A program made the translations under genes and the position numbers. From Promicromonospora sp. AC04 (GTDB taxonomy: Bacteria; Actinomycetota; Actinomycetes; Actinomycetales; Cellulomonadaceae), in the NCBI RefSeq assembly GCF_003058225.1, contig NZ_QBUG01000003.1:496001-560000 (forward strand): 64,000 bases of DNA. Direction: 5' to 3'. Numbering within the stretch: the stretch's first letter is position 1; each line of letters opens with the position of its first letter. Under the pieces are notes generated by a model. That model saw only the letters and a list, made by a program, of their open reading frames with translations. It made no database searches and was not told the origin of the DNA. Positions 57,298-64,000 of this stretch are shown here, in pieces.

Positions 57298-58284
57298 ATG
57301 GAGTGGCTACTGCACGCCGGGGACGACCCGGGGCACAAGATCATGTTGATGTTCATCGCGATAGTGCTGTTCGTCGCGCTGATGGGCCTCATCCTTTTCG
57401 TGGTCGACCGGCCACGTAACCCATCCCGCTGGTTCGTCGGCTTCGGGTTCGTGGGCGCGGCGCTGGTGCTGCTCACCCTCGGACTCCTGTACCCGGCGGT
57501 GCGCACCATCGGGAACTCCTTCATGAACCGCAACAGCACCGAGTACGTCGGGCTGGACAACTACGTCCGGGCCTTCACCGAGCCGCAGTTCCTCATAGTG
57601 CTCGGCAACACGGCGCTGTGGGTGCTCGTCGCCCCCCTCGTGGCCACGTTCTTCGGCCTCGCGTACGCCTACCTGGTCGACAAGAGCCGGTTCGAGTCCG
57701 TGGCCAAGGGGCTCGTGTTCCTCCCGATGGCCATCTCCATGGTGGGCGCGTCGATCATCTGGAAGTTCGTCTACGAGTTCAAGCCCGTTGGCGTGGAGCA
57801 GACGGGCCTGCTCAACCAGTTCATCGTCTGGCTGGGCGGCGAGCCGCAGCAGTTCCTGATCAGCGCGCCGCTGAACACGTTCCTCATCATGGTGGTGTTC
57901 ATCTGGATCCAGGCGGGCTTCGCGATGACGCTGCTCTCGGCGTCGATCAAGGCGATCCCCGACGACATCACCGAGGCGGCGCGGCTCGACGGCGTCTCCG
58001 GCCTCGGCATGTTCTGGCGCATCACGATCCCGAGCATCCGGCCCGCGCTGGTCGTCGTGCTCACCACCATCGCGATGACCACGCTCAAGACCTTCGACAT
58101 CGTGCGGACGATGACGGCCGGCCAGTTCGACACCTCGATCGTGGCCCTGGAGTTCTACGACCAGCAGTTCCGGCAGGGCGAGTCGGGCCTGAGCGCCGCC
58201 CTGGCCGTGCTCCTGTTCGTCATCGTCATCCCGGTGATCGTCTACAACGTGCGCCAGATGCGTATCTCGGAGGAGGTCCGATGA
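57298..58284 (+). CDS. aglF: ABC transporter permease (alpha-glucoside type, AglF)
   Basis: 328 residues from ATG (MEWLLHAGDDPGHKIMLMFI) with AGGAGATAG upstream. An extra N-terminal membrane helix pair (about 15-65) is followed by the six-helix MalF-like permease core; the EAA loop is EAARLDGVSGLGMFWRITIP. Partner of the next gene. The extra N-terminal helices are typical of the AglF branch. The stop overlaps the next ATG by 4 bases. Confidence 0.88.
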   Translation: MEWLLHAGDDPGHKIMLMFIAIVLFVALMGLILFVVDRPRNPSRWFVGFGFVGAALVLLTLGLLYPAVRTIGNSFMNRNSTEYVGLDNYVRAFTEPQFLIVLGNTALWVLVAPLVATFFGLAYAYLVDKSRFESVAKGLVFLPMAISMVGASIIWKFVYEFKPVGVEQTGLLNQFIVWLGGEPQQFLISAPLNTFLIMVVFIWIQAGFAMTLLSASIKAIPDDITEAARLDGVSGLGMFWRITIPSIRPALVVVLTTIAMTTLKTFDIVRTMTAGQFDTSIVALEFYDQQFRQGESGLSAALAVLLFVIVIPVIVYNVRQMRISEEVR

Positions 58285-59210
58285 GCACCGTCGAAGCAGA
58301 TACCGCCGCACCCGAGGTCCCGCGACCGCCGTCGGGCATGAGCGACCGAGCGCGGAAGGCGCGCAAGGCGCTCTCCAACCCGTGGGCGAGCACGCTCGCC
58401 GTGATCATCGCCATCCTCTGGACCATTCCGACGGTGGGCCTGCTGGTCACGTCGTTCCGGCCGGAGCTGGACGTGCGGCAGAGCGGCTGGTGGACCGTGT
58501 TCGGCGACGCGCTCGCCGGCGAGGGCGTCTTCTCGCTGCAGAACTACGAGACGGCGCTGTTCGACGGGTCGACCGACCTCGCGACCTACTTCGTCAACTC
58601 GTTCGTGGTGACGCTGCCCGCGGTGTTCATCCCGATCGTCATCGCGCTGCTGGCCGCCTACGGGTTCGCGTGGATCGACTTCAGGGGCCGCGACTTCCTG
58701 TTCGTCGCGATCTTCGCCCTGCAGATCGTGCCGATCCAGATCACGCTCGTGCCGCTGCTGTCGGCGTACGTGGATATGGGGATCAACGGCACGTTCTGGA
58801 CCATCTGGCTGTCGCACTCGATCTTCGCGCTGCCGCTCGCGATCTTCCTGTTGCACAACTTCATGAAGGACATCCCGAGGTCCCTGGTCGAAGCGGCGCG
58901 CATGGACGGCGCCGGCCACGTACAGGTCTTCTTCCGGGTGGTGCTGCCGCTGCTCACGCCTGCGCTCGCGGCGTTCGGCATCTTCCAGTTCCTGTGGGTG
59001 TGGAACGACCTGCTGGTCGCGCTGATCATGGGTAACCCGGACACGTTCCCGCTGACCGTGCGCGTTGCCGAGCTGGCGGGCTCGCGCGGCGGCGACTGGC
59101 ACGTGCTGTCGGCCGGCGCGTTCATCGCGATGATCGTGCCGCTGATCGTGTTCCTGTCGCTGCAGCGCTACTTCGTGCGCGGGCTGCTGGCGGGCGCGGT
59201 CAAGGGCTGA
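58281..59210 (+). CDS. aglG: ABC transporter permease (alpha-glucoside type, AglG)
   Basis: 309 residues from ATG (MSTVEADTAAPEVPRPPSGM), in an ATGA overlap with aglF. A cytoplasmic tail, then six membrane helices of the MalG family; EAA loop EAARMDGAGHVQVFFRVVLP, followed by WVWNDLLVALIMGNP. No ATPase gene follows, so a shared MsiK-type ATPase encoded elsewhere is probably used, as is usual for actinobacterial sugar importers. A large perfect hairpin follows at 59241. Confidence 0.88.
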   Translation: MSTVEADTAAPEVPRPPSGMSDRARKARKALSNPWASTLAVIIAILWTIPTVGLLVTSFRPELDVRQSGWWTVFGDALAGEGVFSLQNYETALFDGSTDLATYFVNSFVVTLPAVFIPIVIALLAAYGFAWIDFRGRDFLFVAIFALQIVPIQITLVPLLSAYVDMGINGTFWTIWLSHSIFALPLAIFLLHNFMKDIPRSLVEAARMDGAGHVQVFFRVVLPLLTPALAAFGIFQFLWVWNDLLVALIMGNPDTFPLTVRVAELAGSRGGDWHVLSAGAFIAMIVPLIVFLSLQRYFVRGLLAGAVKG

Positions 59211-59240
59211 CCCCGTCCTGTCGGCGGGCCGGGCGGGTCC

Positions 59241-59304
59241 GCTTCGAGAACGACCTCGGGTACCGAATCCAGCTTGGATCGGTACCCGAGGTCGTTCTCG
59301 AAGC
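59241..59304. terminator. Perfect 26-bp inverted repeat between convergent operons
   Basis: Left arm 59241-59266 and right arm 59279-59304 are exact reverse complements; the 12-base loop itself contains TCCA-GCT-TGGA. It lies 30 bases after aglG and 24 bases before the ogt stop. It fits a bidirectional terminator, but the perfect, very long stem also resembles a mobile palindrome. Confidence 0.75.
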
Positions 59305-59328
59305 AGACGCGTCTGATGTCCGAGCCGA

Positions 59329-59886
59329 CTATCGCGGCAGGGCCTCGCGGGTCAGCAGGCTCTCCTTGATCGGGAGCCCGTAGCGGAAGCCGCCGAGGGT
59401 GCCGTCGGTGCGCACGATGCGGTGGCACGGCACGAACAGCGCCGCCGCGTTCATCGCGCATGCCCCTGCGGCCGCGCGCACCGCGGCGGGCCGGCCGGAC
59501 CGCCGCGCGTACTCGCTGTACGTCAGGCGTTCGCCGGCCTTCACCTCGCGCAGCACGTCCCACGCGTGCGTCCGGAACGGGCCGCTCGCCTGCCGTACGG
59601 GCACACGCCCCGGCGCTCCGTGATCGCCGTCGTAGTACGCGCGGACGGCGTCGGCAGCCTCGGCGAGCACGCCGCCCGACGCCGCCGGCCGCGCGAGCGG
59701 GTCGGCCTCCGCGGCCGGGCGGAGGGTGGGGTGAACGAGCCCGAGGAGCGCGTCGAGGTCATCGGTCCAGCCGGCTGCGAGCACCGCCTCCTGGGCAGGG
59801 CCCCCTGGGGTCTCGCGATCGGCCGGGACGGCGTCGACGATGATGCTGAAGGGACCGTCGGGGGTGGTGAGGGTGGTGGCGTTCAT
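59329..59886 (-). CDS. ogt: Methylated-DNA--protein-cysteine methyltransferase
   Basis: 185 residues from ATG (MNATTLTTPDGPFSIIVDAV), with GGAAGGAAG upstream. The active site is VPCHRIVRTDGTLGGF with acceptor Cys154; TYSEYARRSGRPAAVRAAAG and MNAAALFVPCHR match the MGMT core. It repairs O6-methylguanine by suicidal methyl transfer. It lies 68 bases downstream of the ada-alkA gene on the same strand, so the two are probably one alkylation-damage operon. Confidence 0.93.
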   Translation of the reverse strand: MNATTLTTPDGPFSIIVDAVPADRETPGGPAQEAVLAAGWTDDLDALLGLVHPTLRPAAEADPLARPAASGGVLAEAADAVRAYYDGDHGAPGRVPVRQASGPFRTHAWDVLREVKAGERLTYSEYARRSGRPAAVRAAAGACAMNAAALFVPCHRIVRTDGTLGGFRYGLPIKESLLTREALPR

Positions 59887-59954
59887 GATCTTCCTTCCAT
59901 GCGGTCGAGTTGTCGGACGTACGGGTCACCCGGGCGACCCGGGTGTCCGGCACG

Positions 59955-61817
59955 TCAGGCGGAGCGCCAGAGGTGCATCGCGGCGTACGAGCGCCAGGGC
60001 GCCCACGCCGCGCCGCGCCGGGCGAGCTCCTTGAACTGGTGGGGCCGGGGCTCCTCGGTGGAGACCAGGCCGAGCCTGCGCGCGCCGGCGAGCAGCGCGA
60101 CGTCGCCGTCCATGAGGACGTCGGGGTCGCCGAGCACCCGCAGCGTCACGTAGCCGGCCGTCCACGGGCCGATCCCGGGCCGGGCCACCAGGCGTCGGCG
60201 CAGGTCGTCGGGGTCGTCTCCGACGCTCAGGGTGAGGGTTCCGTCCGCGAGGTCCCGCCCCGCGCCGATCACGGTCGCCAGGGTCCGGGCGGGCAGCCGG
60301 AGGTGCGCCGGGGCGCCGTCGGCCACCTGGCCGGGCGTAGGGAACAGGCGGGTGAGGCCCTCGAACGCAGAGACGTACGGGGCGCCGACGCCCTGCGCGA
60401 GGCGCGACAGGTGCGTGCGCGCGGCGGCGACGCTGATCTGCTGGCCGACGATCGCGCGGACCAGGAGCTCCGCCGGGTCGAGCGTGCCGGGCACCCGGAT
60501 GCCCGGCACCGCGGCGACCGACGGCGCGAGCACGGGGTCGCCGGCGAGGGCGGAGTCGACGGCGACCGGATCGGCGTCGAGGTCCAGCAGACGGCGCACG
60601 CGGGCGACGGCGACGGGCGCGTCGGCCAGGTCGGCGAGCTCGAGGTCCAGCTCGACGCGGCCGCTGCCCGGGCGGGGCACACGCACCTCGAACGCGCCGG
60701 GGCCGTGCGGCAGGGCGACGGTGCGGGCATACCGGAGGACGCTCGTGCGGCCGGAGGCTTCCGCGCGGGTCGAAGTGTCCGCGCTGGTCGAAGCGTCCGC
60801 GCCGATCGAAGTGTCCGCGCCGGTCGAAGCGTTTGTGCGGGTCGAAGTGTCCGCGGCGGTCGAACCGTCCGCGCCGGTCGAAGGGCTGGCGCCCAGGTCC
60901 GCCGACTCCACGCCCTCGATCGCGCGGACGGCCAGGAACTCCAGCACACCCCGCGCGTCAAACGGCTCCCGAACAGGCAGCGCGAGCGAGATCCGCACAG
61001 GCTGGTCGGCACTGGCCTCTGGCGAGGACCCGGCGAGGTCGGCACTTGGCATCGAGATCGGTCCAGGCCTGGACCGATCTCGATGCCAACTGCCGACCTC
61101 AGCGCCGGACGTCAGCGAGGTGCCGACCTCAGCGCCGGACGTCAGCGAGGTGCCGACCTCAGCGCCGGACGTCAGCGAGGTGCCGACCTCAGCGGAGCGG
61201 CCTGGGGTGACACGGCTCGCGGCCTTGCGCACGGGTTTTCGTGCTCGGGCGCGCAGCTCCGACGGCGTCGCGCCGAAGACCTCGGCCACCGTGTCGTTGA
61301 ACTGCCGGATCGAGCCGAACCCCGCGGCGAAGGCGACGTCGGCCAGGCGCAGCGAGGTGCCGACCAGGAGGGCCCGCGCCGTCTGGGCGCGCTGGGCCCG
61401 GGCCAGCGCCAGCGGCCCCGCGCCCAGCTCGCTGACCAGCAGCCGATGCAGCTGGCGCTCGGAGTAGCCCAGCCGGGTCGCCAGCCCGGACACGCCCTCG
61501 CGGTCGACGACGCCGTCGGCCACCAGGCGCATGGCGCGGCCCGTGAGGTCGCGGCGCAGGTCCCACGCGGGGGTGCCAGGGGCGGCCTCGGGGAGGCACC
61601 GCTTGCACGCGCGGAAGCCGGCCTCGTGCGCGGCGGCGGACGTCAGGTAGAACGAGACGTTCTCGGCCTTCGGCGTGCGCGCCGGGCAGGACGGCCGGCA
61701 GTAGATACCGGTGGTGCGCACCGCGGTGTAGAACTGCCCGTCGAAGCGGGAGTCGCGCGCGGCGATGGCGCGGTAACGCTCGGTGAACGCGGGATCGCGG
61801 AGCTCGACGTCGGTCAT
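59955..61817 (-). CDS. alkA: Ada-AlkA fusion: methylphosphotriester sensor, AraC activator and 3-methyladenine DNA glycosylase
   Basis: 620 residues from ATG at 61817 ([20 protein letters not shown]), with AGGA eight bases upstream. N-terminal Ada domain with four zinc cysteines Cys40, Cys44, Cys71 and Cys74 (GIYCRPSC and RACKRC), where Cys40 should accept methyl from phosphotriesters. AraC-type HTH (about 95-185; [20 protein letters not shown] and [20 protein letters not shown]). The C-terminal glycosylase has the HhH motif [20 protein letters not shown] and catalytic-region Asp in LMDGDVAL. Between these lies an unusual repeat-built linker (about 210-365) from palindromic and tandem-repeat DNA ([10 protein letters not shown] repeats and an STxADx-type hexapeptide repeat). 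Confidence 0.9.
   Translation of the reverse strand: MTDVELRDPAFTERYRAIAARDSRFDGQFYTAVRTTGIYCRPSCPARTPKAENVSFYLTSAAAHEAGFRACKRCLPEAAPGTPAWDLRRDLTGRAMRLVADGVVDREGVSGLATRLGYSERQLHRLLVSELGAGPLALARAQRAQTARALLVGTSLRLADVAFAAGFGSIRQFNDTVAEVFGATPSELRARARKPVRKAASRVTPGRSAEVGTSLTSGAEVGTSLTSGAEVGTSLTSGAEVGSWHRDRSRPGPISMPSADLAGSSPEASADQPVRISLALPVREPFDARGVLEFLAVRAIEGVESADLGASPSTGADGSTAADTSTRTNASTGADTSIGADASTSADTSTRAEASGRTSVLRYARTVALPHGPGAFEVRVPRPGSGRVELDLELADLADAPVAVARVRRLLDLDADPVAVDSALAGDPVLAPSVAAVPGIRVPGTLDPAELLVRAIVGQQISVAAARTHLSRLAQGVGAPYVSAFEGLTRLFPTPGQVADGAPAHLRLPARTLATVIGAGRDLADGTLTLSVGDDPDDLRRRLVARPGIGPWTAGYVTLRVLGDPDVLMDGDVALLAGARRLGLVSTEEPRPHQFKELARRGAAWAPWRSYAAMHLWRSA
60769..60876 (-). repeat. 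18-bp tandem repeat (6 copies) in ada-alkA
   Basis: Six diverged copies of GTCGAAGTGTCCGCGCCG (plus-strand reading), encoding a hexapeptide of the form ASTxAD in the linker between the Ada/AraC and AlkA parts. Variation between copies makes this older than the 30-bp repeat upstream. Confidence 0.85.
61034..61099. repeat. 66-bp near-perfect palindrome in ada-alkA
   Basis: Two 33-base arms meet at CCAGG|CCTGG with a single C-C mismatch (61044/61089). The outer arms are GAGGTCGGCA and TGCCGACCTC. It is translated in frame. No loop separates the arms, so the DNA can extrude a full cruciform. Confidence 0.95.
61091..61190 (-). repeat. 30-bp tandem repeat (3.3 copies) in ada-alkA
   Basis: Units beginning GCCGACCTCAGCGCC at 61091, 61121, 61151 and 61181, identical between copies, encode [10 protein letters not shown] decapeptides. 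The first unit starts in the right arm of the adjacent palindrome, so the array probably grew from that arm. Confidence 0.95.
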
Positions 61818-61962
61818 AGCCACCATCCTGCGCCCCGCCGGGACGCGGCGGCTAGCGGGATTCGGACACGGCAGCGTGTGGTGGGCCGTCCAGTGGATCA
61901 TCGCGGATCACCTTGTGCGCACTTTGCTTCCGGGTGACTTCTGCCTCTGCCAGGATGTCGGA

Positions 61963-64000
61963 ATGTCTGCAACCTGGGCCAGCGACATCGTCGCTCGTCT
62001 CACTGACGCCGCGCGCTGCCCTTCTTGCGGGGAACGTCTTGCGTCCACCCTCTGCGGTGCCTGCGGGCTCGAGATCTCGGGAGGGCGCGCTCACGAGGTG
62101 TGGCGCCTGTCCGGCGTCGCGGCGGACGCCCTGCGGGAGCGGGACGCAGTGCTCGACGCGATGCGGCGTGCTCAGGACCCGACGCCCGCCGACGGAGGTC
62201 GCCCGGGTGCCCGCGTGCCGGACGGCAGGGCTCGCCCCGTCCGGACGGTGGGTTCGCCGGTGGTGACGGCGCCCGCATGGAGGGGCCCCGCTCCGCTGAG
62301 ACCGACACGACCAGCGGCGGCACGACCGCCGGTGAAGAAGACTCCGCTGCCGGCCGGTCGGGACAGCCCGGGCGCCGCCATGCCGAAAGCCCCGTCCGGT
62401 CCGGGCATCTCCTTGCAGCCGATCCTCGCCGGTGCGGGCGCCACGCTGCTCGCGGTATCGGCAGTGGTGTTCGTGTTCTTCACCTTCGGTGACAACCTGA
62501 TGCTGCGGGCGGTCGTCACCGGGATCGTCACCGCCGCCGCGGTGACCGTCGGGGCGCTGCTGCGCCGGGCCGGGCTGCGCACGACGAGCGAGGCCGTGGC
62601 CGCGCTCGCGGTGGTGCTGGCGTGGGTGGACGTCGAGCTGGGCCTGCAGGCGGGCCTGCTCGGAGGGCTGGCCCCGGCGATGGCCCGAGCCGTGGTGCTC
62701 GCGGTGCTGGCCCCCGGGTTCGTCGCGCTCGGGTCCTGGCTGCGGGTGCGCTCGTGGGTGTCGGCGGGGCTGGTGTCGGCACTTGTGGTGCCGGTGCTGG
62801 TGGTGGCGGGCCTGCCGGGGTCGGTGTGGTCGGCGTGGTGGTGGGTGCTCGCGCTGGCGCTGGTCGGGATCGTGGCGTGGGCGGACATGCGGGCGATGCC
62901 CGTGGTCGGGGCCCGAGTCGGTACCCGGCTCGCTGCTGAGACGGCGGTATTGCGGGTGGTGCGCGCGGCCGGGTTCCCGTCAGCGCTGGCTGTGTCGTTC
63001 ATGACGGTGGCTGTGCCGCCGCTGACCGGGCCGGGTGCGACGGCGGTCCTGTGGTCCGGGGTAGTGGTGGTCGCGTTGGTGCTGGGGTACGTGCTGCGGG
63101 TGCGTTCCTGGGTGTCGGCGGGGCTGGTGTCGGCACCGGTGGTGCCGGTACTCGTGATGGCGGGGCTGCCGGGGTCGGTGTGGTCGGCGTGGTGGTGGGT
63201 GCTCGCGCTGGTGCTGGTCGCGATCGTGGCGTGGGCGGCGACATGGCTGCTCCCGTCGGTTGCGGGCCGCCTCGGCGGCGGCGCCTCGATGTTCGAGCTC
63301 GAGTTCGACGTCTTGCGGGTCGTGCGTGCCGCTGGGCCCCCGCTGGCCCTGGCTGCGTCGTTCGTGGCAGCGGCCGTTCCGGCGGAGACCGTGCCGGGTC
63401 TGACGGCGTGGGGCGCGACGGCGATCCTGTGGTCCGGGGTGGTGGTGATCGCGGCGGTGCTCGGGTACCGGCTGCGGGTCGGGGCGTGGGTCTCGGTCGC
63501 CCTGCTCGCGGCGCCGGTGGTGCCGGTGCTGGTAGCGGCGGGGCTGCCGGGGTCGGTGTGGTCGGCGTGGTGGTGGGTGCTCGCGCTGGTGCTGGTCGGG
63601 ATCGTGGCGTGGGCCGCGAGGCAAGTGGCGCCGTCGCTCTCGGAGCGGGTCGGCGCACCGTTCGCCACCGAGCTGAAGACGTTGCGGGTGGTGCGCGCGG
63701 CAGGGTTCCCGTCGGCGCTGGCTGCGTCGTTCGTGGCGGCGGCCGTTCCGGCGGAGACCGGGTCGGGTCTGACGGCGTGGGGCGAGACAGCGGTCCTGTG
63801 GTCCGGGGTAGTGGTGGTCGCGGGGGCGCTCGGGTATGTGCTGCGGGTGCGTTCGTGGGTGTCGGCGGGGCTGGTGTCGGCGCCGGTGGTGCCGGTGCTG
63901 GTGGCGGTTGGGCTGCCGGGGTCGGTGTGGTCGGCGTGGTGGTGGGTACTCGCCCTGGTCGCGGTCGCGCTGACCACCTGGGCGGCGATGCGGCTGCTCC
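61963..64000 (+). CDS. Zinc-ribbon, repeat-built multi-pass membrane protein, N-terminal part (cut by window edge)
   Basis: 679 codons are present and the frame is open at the window end. ATG at 61963 (MSATWASDIVARLTDAARCP) has AGGA eight bases upstream. N-terminal zinc ribbon (CPSC at 19-22, CGAC at 31-34), a Pro/Arg-rich linker (about 60-145), then many membrane helices. From about residue 250 a unit of roughly 120 residues repeats four times, marked by LRVRSWVSAGLVSAPVVPVL, GLPGSVWSAWWWVLALVLV and LRVVRAAGFPSALAASF. Large proteins of this kind are annotated as SCO7613 C-terminal-domain membrane proteins, from memory; function is unknown. Divergent from ada-alkA. Confidence 0.78.
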   Translation, partial: MSATWASDIVARLTDAARCPSCGERLASTLCGACGLEISGGRAHEVWRLSGVAADALRERDAVLDAMRRAQDPTPADGGRPGARVPDGRARPVRTVGSPVVTAPAWRGPAPLRPTRPAAARPPVKKTPLPAGRDSPGAAMPKAPSGPGISLQPILAGAGATLLAVSAVVFVFFTFGDNLMLRAVVTGIVTAAAVTVGALLRRAGLRTTSEAVAALAVVLAWVDVELGLQAGLLGGLAPAMARAVVLAVLAPGFVALGSWLRVRSWVSAGLVSALVVPVLVVAGLPGSVWSAWWWVLALALVGIVAWADMRAMPVVGARVGTRLAAETAVLRVVRAAGFPSALAVSFMTVAVPPLTGPGATAVLWSGVVVVALVLGYVLRVRSWVSAGLVSAPVVPVLVMAGLPGSVWSAWWWVLALVLVAIVAWAATWLLPSVAGRLGGGASMFELEFDVLRVVRAAGPPLALAASFVAAAVPAETVPGLTAWGATAILWSGVVVIAAVLGYRLRVGAWVSVALLAAPVVPVLVAAGLPGSVWSAWWWVLALVLVGIVAWAARQVAPSLSERVGAPFATELKTLRVVRAAGFPSALAASFVAAAVPAETGSGLTAWGETAVLWSGVVVVAGALGYVLRVRSWVSAGLVSAPVVPVLVAVGLPGSVWSAWWWVLALVAVALTTWAAMRLL

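Noticed and set aside
62172-63977. 601-codon minus-strand Thr/His/Pro-rich frame
   Set aside because: Antisense shadow of the repeat-built membrane protein, whose plus frame has a ribosome site, zinc ribbon and hydrophobic helices.
1-64000. tRNA, rRNA and insertion-sequence genes
   Set aside because: No T-loop-like cloverleaf, rRNA segment, transposase frame or flanking terminal repeats were recognised by eye.

Overview
The window is very GC-rich actinobacterial chromosome with tightly packed genes, many GTG starts and frequent ATGA/GTGA overlaps. Gene content (type VII secretion, Tad pilus, hemA/E/Y/C/D/B/L, DUF5926, an alpha-glucoside-type ABC importer, a pectin acetylesterase and an LAxTG-anchored surface protein) points to a plant-polysaccharide-degrading member of the Micrococcales, probably near Promicromonosporaceae or Cellulomonadaceae. 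That placement is inference from gene content; no 16S rRNA or tRNA gene was seen.

Layout. 1-10268 (minus): a type VII secretion (T7SS) operon with eccC (cut by the window edge), a MinD-like ATPase, eccD, a small membrane protein, an unknown protein and an FHA protein. Behind it lies an effector module: a 975-residue polymorphic toxin carrying a RelA/SpoT-like synthetase domain plus a second C-terminal domain, three small candidate immunity genes, and a second copy of the unknown T7SS protein. 10269-10494 is a divergent promoter region. 10495-15648 (plus): three WXG100-like small proteins, a T7SS effector with a lipase-type C-terminus, two lipoproteins and a secreted PKD-like protein. 15736-17271 (minus) is a beta-propeller lipoprotein. 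17716-28518 (plus) holds an unknown protein followed by a compact tad pilus operon (cpaB, cpaE, tadA, tadB, tadC, flp, three TadE/G-like pseudopilins and a LysM-BTAD membrane protein).

28611-30982: a secreted SGNH esterase, an orphan OmpR-type regulator and a degenerate Hpt-like protein converging on it. 30983-39864: haem synthesis from glutamyl-tRNA, with hemL-hemB-hemD-hemC and hemY-hemE on minus and hemA divergent from hemE; a Fic-protein remnant lies between hemC and hemY, where many actinobacteria keep hemQ. 40009-42645: two secreted surface proteins with related leaders and a shared upstream direct-repeat motif. 42650-55507: CoA transferase, DUF5926 protein, glycosyltransferase, diacylglycerol-kinase-like protein, a duplicated giant membrane protein, serS, two HAD phosphatases and map. 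55784-59210: sugar ABC importer (binding protein and two permeases, no ATPase). 59329-61817: alkylation repair (ogt and an ada-alkA fusion). 61963-end: a partial repeat-built multi-pass membrane protein.

The most unusual material is the tandem-domain T7SS toxin with three candidate immunity genes, a promoter architecture shared by two T7SS transcription units, large palindromic elements inside hemD and ada-alkA, and a recurring leaderless-promoter pattern (TANNNT 6-7 bases before the start codon) at six genes.
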